Shown here: positions 43,409 through 52,494 of the stretch, in pieces
How the letters are laid out: each line of letters begins with the position of its first letter
How positions within the stretch are numbered: position 1 is the first letter of the stretch
Source of the DNA: Methanoculleus methanifontis
GTDB lineage: Archaea; Halobacteriota; Methanomicrobia; Methanomicrobiales; Methanoculleaceae
Direction of reading: 5' to 3'
Length of the DNA: 64,000 nt
NCBI RefSeq assembly: GCF_030464365.1
Contig: NZ_VCYI01000003.1
Span: forward strand, 149,370 to 213,369
Position numbers and translations under genes: made by a program
Notes under the pieces: model-generated
What the model saw: the letters and a program-made list of their open reading frames with translations, nothing else
Told to the model about the DNA's origin: nothing
The model's database searches: none

Positions 43409-44098
43409 GTGACAAATGGAGATCTCTCGGCTCAGGTGTTTGAGCCGGTTGAAGAACTGGCTCGTAATGTTATTCTGTTTCTGCCAAACCTCATTGCAGC
43501 AATCGTCATCCTCATCATCGGCTGGATCCTCGGGCGTATCCTCGGGAGGGTCGTTTCCGAAGTCCTCGACCGGGTCGGCGTCGACGACGCGCTCCGGAAG
43601 ACATCGGTCGGCCAGCAGATCGAACGTTCCACGATGAACATAAGCCGCCTTTTCGACGTCATCGTCCGCTGGTTCATCTACCTCATCGCAATCCTCACAG
43701 CAGTCAGCGTCCTGCAGATCCCTGCCCTGACGACGGCGGTTGCGGCCATCGTGGCTTACATCCCGAACGTCGTCGCATTCCTCATCATCCTGGTCGCCGG
43801 ATTCATCCTGATCGACTGGCTGCTGGACATCCTCCAGAACATGGGGGAGGTGCAGAGCATCCAGGGTTTCGGACTGATCACGATGCTGCTACGGGCGTTC
43901 CTTTACTTCGTCGTCGCCATCCTCGCACTCCAGCAGCTCATGCTCGACCTCTCCATCATCTACGTCTTCGTCGTCCCGATCGCATGGGGAGTCGGGATCG
44001 GCATCGGTGCGGCGATCGCCATCATCGTCGGGCTCGGCATGCGCGACCGGGCGCCGGAACTCATGGACCAGTTGATAGGCAAAGTGAGAAAAGAATAA
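43409..44098 (+). CDS. Membrane protein with MscS-like TM-helix repeats
   Basis: A 229-aa protein with about five helices. The N-terminal ALIVILIIGWILGRILGRVVSEVLDRVGVDD-type segment is the conserved TM-helix repeat (PF05552-like) seen in small mechanosensitive channel relatives; a related segment recurs in the second half. The soluble MscS beta/C-terminal domain is missing, so channel activity is uncertain. GTG start, GGTGAT ribosome-binding site 6 nt upstream. Confidence 0.8.
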   Translation: MTNGDLSAQVFEPVEELARNVILFLPNLIAAIVILIIGWILGRILGRVVSEVLDRVGVDDALRKTSVGQQIERSTMNISRLFDVIVRWFIYLIAILTAVSVLQIPALTTAVAAIVAYIPNVVAFLIILVAGFILIDWLLDILQNMGEVQSIQGFGLITMLLRAFLYFVVAILALQQLMLDLSIIYVFVVPIAWGVGIGIGAAIAIIVGLGMRDRAPELMDQLIGKVRKE

Positions 44099-44101
44099 TC
44101 C

Positions 44102-44107
44102 TTTTTT
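44102..44107 (+). terminator. Poly-T terminator after the channel-like gene
   Basis: Six T residues immediately after the stop, in a 16-nt gap to the convergent QueG-like gene. Confidence 0.5.
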
Positions 44108-44114
44108 GGCGGGC

Positions 44115-44906
44115 TTACAACCCGCCGTACTTCTGCACATGCTCCCGGGCCCGGCGGTAGCGTGGATCCCGGTCAGCGGCGGGAGCGTCCCGGCCGTAGT
44201 GCCGCCGGTCCTCCCCCACCGGGCAGACCTTTATGCAGATGCCGCAGGGCGAGATGTGGCGCCGGGCGAGTTCCGCGCTGTTTTCGGCGCAGGCCGCCTT
44301 ATCGGTGAGGCCCTCAGGGTAGTCCCGCTCGTCAAGCGCGGCCGCGGGACAGGCGCGGACGCAGAGCATGCACCGGGTGCAGAGGTCTTCCGCGAGCAGC
44401 GGATCGGGCGGGAGGTCCGCGGCGGTGATGACCGAGCCGAACCTGACCCGGGGGCCGTACTCCGGCGTGAGGAGCGTGTTGTTCACGCCGAAGGTCCCGA
44501 GCCCCGCGAGGAGCGCGGCGTGACGGTGCGAGAAGAAGGCGACGGGGTTTTCCTGGAGCACCTCGATGCTCCCGTAGCCGTCCCGGGGAACGAAGACCGA
44601 GGGGAAGCCCTCGTCATTGAGGAAGGAGGCAAGCCGGTAGGTGTACTGGTCGAGCAGGGTGTTGACGGTCTTATAGAGCTCGTGGTAGTAGATCGAGGGG
44701 GAGGTCTCGAGCACCGGGAGGTGAACCGGAAGGCCGATGACGATCACCGACCGCGCCTCGGGGAAGATCGACTGCGGGTAGAACTCCTCGGGCATCCAGG
44801 GCTGGAACGGCGGGTGCTCCCACCGATCCGTGCTCGCGACCCCGGCGAGCGGGATCTCCATTCGCCGGCACCGCTCGAGGACGGCTGCCTTCAGGTCGTC
44901 GTTCAT
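44115..44906 (-). CDS. QueG-like 4Fe-4S protein (epoxyqueuosine-reductase family)
   Basis: A 263-aa protein with a QueG-like N-terminal domain and two [4Fe-4S] motifs (CTRCMLCVRACP near 172-183, CGICIKVCP near 218-226). True QueG is about 380 aa with a HEAT C-terminus, which is missing; archaea normally make archaeosine rather than queuosine, so a different reductase role is likely. The gene begins with ATG 44906 and is divergent from the DtxR fragment. Confidence 0.8.
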   Translation of the reverse strand: MNDDLKAAVLERCRRMEIPLAGVASTDRWEHPPFQPWMPEEFYPQSIFPEARSVIVIGLPVHLPVLETSPSIYYHELYKTVNTLLDQYTYRLASFLNDEGFPSVFVPRDGYGSIEVLQENPVAFFSHRHAALLAGLGTFGVNNTLLTPEYGPRVRFGSVITAADLPPDPLLAEDLCTRCMLCVRACPAAALDERDYPEGLTDKAACAENSAELARRHISPCGICIKVCPVGEDRRHYGRDAPAADRDPRYRRAREHVQKYGGL

Positions 44907-44965
44907 GGTTACCGGATCTCTTGCGTGCGGCGGGAAAAAGGTTCACCCCTGAAAACAGTACGGTC

Positions 44966-45172
44966 GTGGCACCCGAAGGGTGGAGCATTGCCGAAGTCAT
45001 CAAGTACCGGCACGAGACGCTCCGGGCCTTCCTCACACTCATCCGGGTGCCGGAGGTGGCCGCCTCCCGGGATGCCTGTATCATGGAGCATGAGATCTCT
45101 CCGGAGACCATCGAACAGATCCGTCATTTTGTCCCTCCCCGGCAGGGGTATCCGGACTTCAGGATCACCTGA
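44966..45172 (+). CDS. Orphan DtxR/MntR dimerisation domain without HTH
   Basis: A 68-aa reading frame from GTG 44966 (TTG 44921 is a longer option). It matches the second domain of DtxR-family metalloregulators: [17 protein letters not shown] followed by [21 protein letters not shown], which carries the metal ligands (RH, C/E/H) of the family. The N-terminal winged helix is missing, and the space upstream is taken by the divergent QueG-like gene. It may be a remnant or a small metal-sensing modulator. It overlaps the end of the CysE fusion gene by 8 nt. Confidence 0.65.
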   Translation: MAPEGWSIAEVIKYRHETLRAFLTLIRVPEVAASRDACIMEHEISPETIEQIRHFVPPRQGYPDFRIT

Positions 45173-46112
45173 GAACATCCCTCTGACCGAAGAACCGATC
45201 CCAGTCCCATGGCTCGTCGAACACCCGGATCTCGACGTCCCGGACGCCGCTCACGTCGAGCACCTGGCTCCGGACCCGGTCGGTAAGGTAGTCGACGAGC
45301 GGGCAGGCCGCGGTGGTCAGGACCATCTCCACGAGCACCGAGGAGTCCTGAACGGTGATCCCCTTGATCAGGCCGAGGTCGACGACGTCGATCCCGACTT
45401 CCGGGTCGATCACCTCTTTAAGCGCCGCCCGGATGCTCTCCTCGAGCGCGATCTCCTCCTGCCGTTTACCGCCAACCAGGCCCGACTGTTCCACCGCCCG
45501 GAGCCGGTCTTCGATCCGATTCTGTCTATCAAGCATGCGGCTGACCACTCGGAGCATCGGGTCGGGGAGGTCGCCGCGGTCGAGTCTCTCCTGGCCCTTC
45601 TGGCACTTCGGGCCGGCGAGCCTCCCTGGAACCCCCACGACCGTCGCACCGGCGGGGACGGGGTGGACGACGACCGAACCCGCCCCGATCTTCGCTCCGC
45701 GCCCGACGATGATGGGGCCGAGAACGCTCGCCCCCGACCCGATGATGACGCCGTCCTTGATGGTCGGGTGCCGTTTCGTCTGCTCGAGCGCGGTGCCGCC
45801 GAGCACGACGCCCATGTAGATCAGGACGTCGTCGCCGACCTCCGCCGTCTCGCCGATCACGACGCCCGATCCGTGGTCGATAAAGACGCGGCGGCCGACC
45901 TTCGCGCCGGGGTGGATCTCGATCCCGGTCAGCGCCCGGGCGATATGGGAGACCAGACGGGCCGGGAAGTAGAGCCGACGGCGGTAGAAGGCATGCGCTA
46001 TTCGGTGCGCCCAGATCGCGTGGATGCCGGGGTAGCAGCAGATCACCTCGATCGTCGACCGGGCCGCCGGGTCTTTGTCAAAGACCGTCTGGATATCCTC
46101 CCTGATCCCCAA
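45165..46112 (-). CDS. cysE: Serine O-acetyltransferase fused to a MIP18/DUF59 domain
   Basis: A 315-aa fusion. Residues 1-175 are a CysE-type left-handed beta-helix acetyltransferase ([49 protein letters not shown]). A charged linker (about 180-225) joins a MIP18/SufT-like domain ([32 protein letters not shown]) used in Fe-S assembly. The start is TTG 46112, with GAGGTG 5 nt upstream. It follows cysK by 14 nt, so both steps of cysteine synthesis are in one operon, directly tied to an Fe-S assembly domain. Confidence 0.9.
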   Translation of the reverse strand: MGIREDIQTVFDKDPAARSTIEVICCYPGIHAIWAHRIAHAFYRRRLYFPARLVSHIARALTGIEIHPGAKVGRRVFIDHGSGVVIGETAEVGDDVLIYMGVVLGGTALEQTKRHPTIKDGVIIGSGASVLGPIIVGRGAKIGAGSVVVHPVPAGATVVGVPGRLAGPKCQKGQERLDRGDLPDPMLRVVSRMLDRQNRIEDRLRAVEQSGLVGGKRQEEIALEESIRAALKEVIDPEVGIDVVDLGLIKGITVQDSSVLVEMVLTTAACPLVDYLTDRVRSQVLDVSGVRDVEIRVFDEPWDWDRFFGQRDVLR

Positions 46113-46126
46113 CCTTACACCTCTGT

Positions 46127-47053
46127 TCAGTCGAAGAGGCCGGTGGAGAGGTAACGCTCGCCGGTATCCGGGAGGATCACGACGATCAGTTTCCCCTCAA
46201 ACTCCGGCCGACGTGCGACCTCGCAGGCAGCGTGTGTCGCCGCACCGGACGATATCCCGGCGAGGATGCCTTCCTCACGGGCAAGCCTGCGTGTCATGGC
46301 GAACGCCTCCTCCGATGTGACCCGGACGACCTCGTCGACCAGGTCCGCCCGGTAGATCCGCGGCATGAACCCGGCCCCGATCCCCTGGATCCGGTGCGGG
46401 CCGGGATTCCCGCCGGAGAGGACGGGGGACTCGGCGGGCTCGACGGCGATTGCCTTAAAGGCGGGTTTCCGGGGTTTCAGCGCCTCTGCAATCCCCGTGA
46501 TCGTTCCCCCGGTACCGACGCCCGCGACCAGGACGTCCACCTCCCCGTCGGTGTCCCGCCAGATCTCCTCGGCGGTCGTCCGCCGGTGTACGGCCGGGTT
46601 GGCCGGATTCTCGAACTGCTGGGGGACGAAATAGACGTCCGGCTCTTCGGCCGCGATCTCTGCCGCCCGGCGGATCGCCCCGGCCATCCCCTCGGTGCCC
46701 GGTGTCAGGACCAGTTCTGCCCCGAGGGCCCGGAGCACCTTCTGGCGCTCGACGCTCATCGTCTCGGGCATCACGAGCCTGAGCCAGTACCCCCGGGCGG
46801 CGCAGACGAACGCAAGGCCGATCCCGGTGTTCCCGCTGGTGGGCTCGACGATCACCGTCCCTTCCCGGACTTTGCCTTCCCGCTCTGCGGCCTCGATCAT
46901 CGCCACGCCGATCCGGTCTTTTACACTCCCCATCGGGTTGAACGATTCCAGTTTGGCAACCACGGTGGCCGGAGCGCCCTCCGTGATCCGGTTCAGCCTG
47001 ACGACCGGAGTGTTGCCGATCGTCCATGTTATATCCCGATATATTCGTCCCAT
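46127..47053 (-). CDS. cysK: Cysteine synthase (O-acetylserine sulfhydrylase)
   Basis: PLP-dependent enzyme making cysteine from O-acetylserine and sulfide (308 aa). The PLP lysine lies in GSVKDRIG near residue 43, the substrate loop TSGNTGIG near 72, and the phosphate loop [10 protein letters not shown] near 178. Sequence is close to bacterial CysK. Many methanogens instead make cysteine on tRNA by the SepRS/SepCysS route; a cysK-cysE operon suggests a transferred or additional pathway (inference). Confidence 0.93.
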   Translation of the reverse strand: MGRIYRDITWTIGNTPVVRLNRITEGAPATVVAKLESFNPMGSVKDRIGVAMIEAAEREGKVREGTVIVEPTSGNTGIGLAFVCAARGYWLRLVMPETMSVERQKVLRALGAELVLTPGTEGMAGAIRRAAEIAAEEPDVYFVPQQFENPANPAVHRRTTAEEIWRDTDGEVDVLVAGVGTGGTITGIAEALKPRKPAFKAIAVEPAESPVLSGGNPGPHRIQGIGAGFMPRIYRADLVDEVVRVTSEEAFAMTRRLAREEGILAGISSGAATHAACEVARRPEFEGKLIVVILPDTGERYLSTGLFD

Positions 47054-47147
47054 CCGCTCACATTCCCGTCATCCTGTGCGGCGAAGCACCCCGCTCCCAT
47101 CGGCATACCGGCGTTAAAAACCCTTGCCCCCGGGCCCGGGAACCGGC

Positions 47148-47717
47148 TCAGAACGCCAGGCGGACGAACCCCGTTGCCGCTGCTATGACCACGAGGACCG
47201 CGATCATCCACCCGGCGAGCATGCAGAGGAGGGAGACCGCCCGCGGATACTGGAAGACCCACGCGACCACGGGGGTTCCGTAGAGCGCGATCCCGGGAGT
47301 CCAGATGACCGGGATCAGCATCAGGGCACCGTAGCGTTTCAGGTAGTCGATACTCCCGGTTCTTGCATCGATCTTCGATAAAAATCCCTGAACCATTCGG
47401 GAGCGTTCTGCGAATTGGTCGCAGATCTCGAGGATGCCAATCAGGGCAGCAGCGGCCACAGACGTCAGGAAGAGAAGGACGGCCGCCGGGTGCAGCCCGA
47501 GCGAGAGGCCGACGACGGCCGCGGCCGCCTGGAGGAGGAGGGTCGATCCGATAAGGGCAAGAACCGCCGTGGGGGAGACGCCGAAGGCGGATCCGATGAT
47601 GAACGGAATGGCCAGGAGGAAGAGAAGCACGAACGCAACGGCTCGTGCAATCCGGAACCGGCAGGTGCCCGGTGAGAGAGCCCGTCCGCATACCTCGACG
47701 GCGGCAACCCTGGTCAT
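47148..47717 (-). CDS. Integral membrane protein, possibly small multidrug-export-like
   Basis: A 189-aa protein with about five hydrophobic helices (AVAFVLLFLLAIPFIIGSAF, TVALALIGSTLLLQAAAAVVG-like, AVSLLCMLAGWMIAVLVVIA) and a YLKRYGALMLIPVIWTPGIALYGT loop typical of the small multi-drug export/DedA-related pattern. Family assignment is weak. ATG 47717 follows GGGGTGCGGT. It is co-directional with cysK but 94 nt away. Confidence 0.6.
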   Translation of the reverse strand: MTRVAAVEVCGRALSPGTCRFRIARAVAFVLLFLLAIPFIIGSAFGVSPTAVLALIGSTLLLQAAAAVVGLSLGLHPAAVLLFLTSVAAAALIGILEICDQFAERSRMVQGFLSKIDARTGSIDYLKRYGALMLIPVIWTPGIALYGTPVVAWVFQYPRAVSLLCMLAGWMIAVLVVIAAATGFVRLAF

Positions 47718-47824
47718 ACCGCACCCCTGTAGTCCTCCGGGTAGATGAACCTGCGCATCCCTCACCGGGAAGTACAGTAATGCAAAAAGCCAGATTTTTA
47801 TTCCCGGCAGACCTACACCCGCAT

Positions 47825-48115
47825 ATGAGCGAGACTGAAGGTCACTTTGAAAAGGGGCGGTGGGTCATCGACCCCGCCCCGGCACCGGGGGAGGAACCGA
47901 CACAGGCTGCCCCTAGCGTCGAGGAACGGATGCAGGAGGCATCCCACTCGGTCCGGAAAGCGGTCAATGATGTAATGAACGCCGGCCACCACCTCCTTGG
48001 AACGCCCGATGGACACGAACATATCCAGCAGGCGGCACGGAAGGCCGGAGAGGATCTTGAACGGGCGATCAACTCCTGGGCGGAGTCCGCGCGGCGGGCC
48101 TTGCAGAAAGAGTGA
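47825..48115 (+). CDS. Small helical hypothetical protein
   Basis: A 96-aa charged protein, mostly helix (SHSVRKAVNDVMNAGHHLLG, AARKAGEDLERAINSWAES), no cysteine or membrane segment, no recognised family. TTTTTATTCC at about 47790-47799 gives correct TATA spacing for a leaderless start at ATG 47825; ATG 47780 is an alternative. Its 3' end overlaps the convergent hydrolase by 47 nt, unusual and suggesting compact or rearranged ends. Confidence 0.6.
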   Translation: MSETEGHFEKGRWVIDPAPAPGEEPTQAAPSVEERMQEASHSVRKAVNDVMNAGHHLLGTPDGHEHIQQAARKAGEDLERAINSWAESARRALQKE

Positions 48116-48896
48116 GGTAATCCCTGACGCGGGCGACGAGCTCGGGGTTTTTCGGCAGTATGGTGTGGCAGTAGAGTTCCGGGTTCCGGGCCAGGTTCGC
48201 CGGATCCGTGGGGAAAACGTCCACCTGTGCACCCGGGAGGAGTGAGTCGGAGTGGGGGACGATGCCGTCGCCGGCATACGTCGTCCGCCACCCGCCGTCC
48301 GGGGCGAACTCCCAGGTTTTGCCGCTAAACACCGGGAAGAACGCCGGGGTCGCGGTGAGGTTCGCGCCGAGGAGGATCCGGTAGGCGATGTCGTCGCGGG
48401 TCCCGGCGCGGCGGAGCGCCGCAATTGTCCTGCTCCGGGGGCGGAACTCCTGGACGATGGTGTCATCCCCCGGGTCGTAGTCCTCCGGCACGAAGACCCC
48501 GACAAGTCGCCGGATCACCTCGGGACCCCGCTCGGGGTCGTTGAAGAGTTCAGCCATGGCCGAGCCGTTGTTTGGGGGGCCGATCCCGACGAGCTGCCGA
48601 ACCTGCTCCTCCCGTGCGTCGCCGTCGAGGACTTCGAGGAGGTACCGGGCGATGCAGGTTCCCATGGAGTGGCAGACGATGTCGACCGGGCCGGTGTAGC
48701 CGGTCTCTTCCCTTTTTGCGCGGATGTAGTCCCGGAGAGCGAGGGCGATCGTCTCCGTCCCGGCGCCCTGCATCGCCGTATGGTCGAACCTCCAGAAGGG
48801 CACCGCGGTGTCCGAGAGCACGGGGGCGAGGCGGTTCCAGATGCCGGGATGGCTCCGCCAGCCGTGGACCAGGACGGCCGGGCACCGGTGGTTCAT
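48069..48896 (-). CDS. Alpha/beta hydrolase, lipase/esterase-like
   Basis: A 275-aa alpha/beta hydrolase with oxyanion HGWRSHP near residues 11-17, nucleophile elbow VCHSMGT near 74-80 (Ser nucleophile) and a late DGIVPHSDSLL with the catalytic Asp/His candidates. Similar to class-II-like triacylglycerol lipases, but no signal peptide is visible. Its substrate cannot be named. Starts ATG 48896; ends inside the convergent small ORF. Confidence 0.78.
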   Translation of the reverse strand: MNHRCPAVLVHGWRSHPGIWNRLAPVLSDTAVPFWRFDHTAMQGAGTETIALALRDYIRAKREETGYTGPVDIVCHSMGTCIARYLLEVLDGDAREEQVRQLVGIGPPNNGSAMAELFNDPERGPEVIRRLVGVFVPEDYDPGDDTIVQEFRPRSRTIAALRRAGTRDDIAYRILLGANLTATPAFFPVFSGKTWEFAPDGGWRTTYAGDGIVPHSDSLLPGAQVDVFPTDPANLARNPELYCHTILPKNPELVARVRDYLTLSARPAARTPPRS

Positions 48897-49109
48897 TCAT
48901 TCATGATCTGGCGCCGCCCGCGATGTATGTTTCGGCGGCGCCGGCAGGCACGTATTGAGGGGCCGTGCGCCTTCCTCTGCCGCATGCCCGTTGATGCCTA
49001 CCCGGCAGCACCATGCGAGCGGTGCCGAACTCGAAAAAGGGTACTGTTCACGAGTTTGTTCCGAGACTTCCGCCGGGAGGGGAGAGCCCCTCGTGGCGGA
49101 TGGGTCGGA

Positions 49110-49451
49110 TCAGTTCAGTTCAATCTTGTAATCGTAATCCCGGCCGAGGTCCCCGTCCAGCGTGAGGCTGACCTTCTTTGTCTCCCCCGAGGGGATGGAG
49201 ACCACTGTCGAGGCCTCGTCACGGACAAAACCTTTCTCTTCATCGATCAGTTTCATCGTCACGGTGACGTCGCCGTCGCCCCCGTCGTTCTGGATCACCG
49301 CGTTCACGGTATATCCGAGCCCTTTGGATAGGCTGATATCCGTGACCATGGAGTCCTCCACGACCTTGGGGCTCGGGCCGCCAAGTCCCATACAACCGGC
49401 TGACAGGACGAGCACTGCAGCCAGACCGAGGATAAGGATTCGCTTATTCAT
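49110..49451 (-). CDS. Putative lipoprotein with beta-sandwich domain
   Basis: A 113-aa protein with a lipoprotein signal (LAAVLVLSAGC, Cys20) and a beta-rich domain resembling FxLYD/CARDB-like extracellular modules (VNAVIQNDGGDGDVTVTMKLID). Expected on the outer face of the membrane. No partner gene is adjacent. The 213 nt upstream of its 3' end (48897-49109) contain no supported gene. Confidence 0.7.
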   Translation of the reverse strand: MNKRILILGLAAVLVLSAGCMGLGGPSPKVVEDSMVTDISLSKGLGYTVNAVIQNDGGDGDVTVTMKLIDEEKGFVRDEASTVVSIPSGETKKVSLTLDGDLGRDYDYKIELN

Positions 49452-49587
49452 AGTATACGTTGCTCAGGGCGACATAAGAATACGTAGGAACCATCGGGTT
49501 ACATCCATGGTTTTAAACAGAGTTTTCGGGCAAATACAGCGATAATGGGGAGATGAAAACCCCACTTTAACCGCCGGCCACGGGGGT

Positions 49588-50793
49588 TCACCACCCCCGG
49601 TATCTCGACCGGACTCTCTCCGGGAAGATGCTCTGTTGGAAGACCCACTCGAAGTAGCGATCGGTCATCCCGGCGATGAAGTCCCTCGCGAGCTCCGCCG
49701 GCGCTGCAGCATCGATATACGTCCGGGATGCCCACGGGGCATCGATGAAGTCTTCGTAGATTGGCGTATCCTGGCGTTCTTCCTCGATGTCCTCAAGGAT
49801 GTGCTCGAAGAGGCATCCGAACATGAACCGGATCTTCTCTTCATTTCTCAGGAGTTTTTGGTTCCCGTAGATATGGTTCATATTGAACGTTTTGAAGGCC
49901 GCCACGCACTCGGCTGCCTCTTTGGAGAAGGCAATGCAGTCGGCATCGTAACTCCCGGCAATGATGTCGCGGATCAGGACGTCGAGCACCTTTCGGTTGA
50001 TATCGGAGAATGCTTCCTTTTTATGTCCGGCGATACCGAAGAAGTCCATGCAGTTCTCCGGGAAGTCCTCGAGATCCCGTTCATCGATGACCTCGACCTC
50101 GAGGGCGTCCGCCAGATCGCGGCCGAGATAGGAGATGCTGTCGGCGCACCGGACGACGCACCCCTCTGTCGTGAGGGGGAAAGCATCCCCTTCCTTCTCG
50201 ATCTTCTCCATCTTATCCGCAAACGAGTCCCAGTCTGCCTCGCCCTCGACCGTGAGGATACGGTCGTTGGTTTCGCCGTTGTGGCAGAGGATCCCGTCCA
50301 GCACCTGCAGCGTGAGGTTGCAGTCTTCGACGACGTCGAGGAACCGGACGCTCTGGACGTTGTGCCGGAACCCCCTGAGCCTGTGTTCGGTGCAGAGCTC
50401 GTCGAGGAACTTCTCCCCGAGGTGACCATAGGGAACGTGGCCGATGTCGTGGCCGAGGGCGATCGCCTCGATCAGGTCCTCGTTCAGGCCGAGGGCTCTC
50501 CCGATCGTCCTTGCGATCTTCGAGACCAGCTGGACGTGGAGGACGCGGTGGGTGATGTGGTCGCTCTCAACGAGGTAGAAGACCTGGGTCTTGTCGATGT
50601 AGCGGGCGTAGGCCTTCGAGTGGACGATCCGGTCGGCGTCCCGGAAGAACGGCGGCCGGATGACCGGGTCCTCGGGTTTGCGGCAGGATCGCCTGAGGTA
50701 GGCGTCGTTCCTGGTCGCCCGCGGCGAGAGGAGCGATTCGCGGTCGGCCATGCTCCGGGCCATCCGGTCAAAGATACTCTGCGGGATCTCCAT
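49588..50793 (-). CDS. HD-domain phosphohydrolase, dGTPase-like
   Basis: A 401-aa HD-superfamily enzyme. Motifs: a first R/H pair ([34 protein letters not shown]), the HD motif [20 protein letters not shown] near 116-135, RHNVQSVRF and a later [16 protein letters not shown]. This order matches bacterial dNTP triphosphohydrolases (Dgt). The start ATG 50793 is preferred because GGAGGGCGCCCG precedes it. It may hydrolyse dNTPs and so balance the nrdD pathway. Confidence 0.85.
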   Translation of the reverse strand: MEIPQSIFDRMARSMADRESLLSPRATRNDAYLRRSCRKPEDPVIRPPFFRDADRIVHSKAYARYIDKTQVFYLVESDHITHRVLHVQLVSKIARTIGRALGLNEDLIEAIALGHDIGHVPYGHLGEKFLDELCTEHRLRGFRHNVQSVRFLDVVEDCNLTLQVLDGILCHNGETNDRILTVEGEADWDSFADKMEKIEKEGDAFPLTTEGCVVRCADSISYLGRDLADALEVEVIDERDLEDFPENCMDFFGIAGHKKEAFSDINRKVLDVLIRDIIAGSYDADCIAFSKEAAECVAAFKTFNMNHIYGNQKLLRNEEKIRFMFGCLFEHILEDIEEERQDTPIYEDFIDAPWASRTYIDAAAPAELARDFIAGMTDRYFEWVFQQSIFPERVRSRYRGW

Positions 50794-50942
50794 CGGGCGC
50801 CCTCCGGGAAGGCGGACCGGGTTCGGTCGGGTCACCCTCCGGTAGAGAGTTCTCGGCCGGGGAAGGGGATAGGGCTTTCTGTATCAGCCGGAGGGGCGCG
50901 GACCCGCGCAGGCTATATCCCCGATGCACGTATCCTTCCCGC

Positions 50943-51608
50943 ATGTATCCTGAAGTCATCATCCACAACAGCGTGAGCCTGGACCACGCGGTGACGGGGT
51001 TTGACGTCGATCTCGGGCTGCACTACGGCGCGCTCCTCGCCTTCGAGCCGGGGGCGGTGCTCGTGGGTTCAGCCACGGCAAAGTCCGGGATCGAGATGTT
51101 CATGGACATCAACGAGCCCGAAGCGGAGGCGGACCGGCACCGGCCCGAGGTCCGGCCGGACGACCGCCGCCCCCTCTGCGTCATCGTCGACAGCAGGGGA
51201 TACTAAAAGATCTGCTCCACTTCTACCGGACCATGGAGCACACGAAAGACGTCGTCATCCTCGTCTCGGAGGCGACGCCGGGGGACTACCTCGACTACCT
51301 CCGCGAGCGGGAGTACCCGTTCATCAGGAGCGGCGGGAGCCGGGTTGATCTTAAAGGCGCCATACGGGAACTCGGGGAGCGGTTCGGCATCACGCGGGTG
51401 GTCTCAGACTCCGGCCCGGACTTGAACGACGTCCTGATCCGGGAGGGGATTGCGGATACGATCAGCCTGATCGTTCATTCGATCGTCGTCGGCGAGGGAG
51501 AGAAAAAAACTCTTCGGCCGGGCCGGGGGGCGGACGGCGCTCGAACTCCGGAAAGCCGTGCCGATGGAGCAGGGGGCGGTGCACCTGGTCTACGCCCTGA
51601 AGAGGTGA
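50943..51608 (+). pseudogene. RibD-C/dihydrofolate-reductase-fold gene with two compensating frameshifts
   Basis: Reading frame one covers 50943-51206 ([20 protein letters not shown] to VIVDSRG). Inserting one G in the GGGG run at 51196-51199 joins it to the second frame ([24 protein letters not shown]). A second slip, one A too many in the A7 run at 51503-51509, then gives LFGRAGGRTALELRKAV to stop 51608. The joined 222-codon product looks like an intact RibD C-terminal-type reductase. Both slips are in homopolymers, so sequencing error is as likely as real decay. Confidence 0.85.
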
Positions 51609-51680
51609 GGAGCCGGCTACCGGTCCGGACTACCGCGCTTTGCCGCAGAGGAGGAGCAAAGTCCGGCAAGGCGTATACGC

Positions 51681-51689
51681 TTATATACT
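51681..51689 (+). promoter_or_regulatory. TATA box of the HdeD-like gene
   Basis: TTATATACT, 28-36 nt before the ATG at 51717, preceded by a GTATACG dyad. Fits a short-leader archaeal promoter. Confidence 0.5.
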
Positions 51690-51716
51690 GCCGGGGGATA
51701 CGACGCACGGTGCTTT

Positions 51717-52271
51717 ATGGTCAACGGTATTGAATCCGGCGCCGACTTCCCGGAGACGGGCGCTGTTGCAGGCTCGGCACGCTGGTTCGTGCTGCTCCTC
51801 GGGATCATCGCGTTTCTCTTCGGCGTTCTCTTCTTTGTCTACCCCATCCCGACGCTGACGCTCCTCGCCACCATCCTCGGCATCTACTGGCTGGTGAACG
51901 GTGTCGTCGTGCTCTTCAGCCTCTCCAGAGATAAAACCGGGTGGGGCTGGAAGATGCTGATCGGCATCCTCGGCATCCTCGGGGGGGTCATCGTGCTCAT
52001 TTACCCGTTCTACAGCGCCGTCCTCGTCCCGACGATCTACGCCATCATCATCGGGGTAGAAGGCCTCGTCATCGGGGCAATCTACCTGATGCAGGGGTTT
52101 TCCGGCGAGGGCTGGGGGACGGCGGTCCTCGGTATCTTGAGCATCATCTTCGGGCTGATCCTGGTGGCCCACCCGTTCATCGCGGCGCTGGCCTTCGTGA
52201 TGCTCCTTGCGGTGCTTGCTGTTGTCGGGGGCGTCGCGGCGATCGTTCTTGCTCTCCGGATGCCGGGGTGA
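51717..52271 (+). CDS. HdeD/DUF308 family membrane protein
   Basis: A 184-aa protein with six predicted helices (e.g. FVLLLGIIAFLFGVLFFVYP, TILGIYWLVNGVVVLF, ILSIIFGLILVAHPF), each HdeD-like with the GI..L.G....P pattern. HdeD proteins are linked to acid or envelope stress; role here unknown. A T-rich promoter is close to the start. Confidence 0.85.
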   Translation: MVNGIESGADFPETGAVAGSARWFVLLLGIIAFLFGVLFFVYPIPTLTLLATILGIYWLVNGVVVLFSLSRDKTGWGWKMLIGILGILGGVIVLIYPFYSAVLVPTIYAIIIGVEGLVIGAIYLMQGFSGEGWGTAVLGILSIIFGLILVAHPFIAALAFVMLLAVLAVVGGVAAIVLALRMPG

Positions 52272-52420
52272 GCGGAGAAGGGCGGGTGCGGATGGACTAC
52301 CTCCCCCTTCTCCTATCGCATGCAGAAGGGCGTTTTGCACGTTGCTTCCGCGGTACGAGAGCGCCTGTGCTCGACGACCCGGAACGCCGGCCCTTCTGCC
52401 CGGCGTTAAGCAGCACGATA

Positions 52421-52430
52421 GTTAAATATG
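52421..52430 (+). promoter_or_regulatory. TATA-like element upstream of the sulfatase maturase
   Basis: GTTAAATATG about 65-74 nt before ATG 52495, an AT island in GC-rich sequence. Leader of about 40 nt. Confidence 0.35.
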
Positions 52431-52494
52431 GCCTTCCCCGGCACCCGGCTCCGGGCGACCTTCTGCCCGGGAGGTATGAGTATGGGGTGGCTTG

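Noticed and set aside
44115..44906. True queuosine biosynthesis gene queG
   Set aside because: It is about 120 residues shorter than QueG, lacks the C-terminal domain, and archaea generally make archaeosine; kept as QueG-like.
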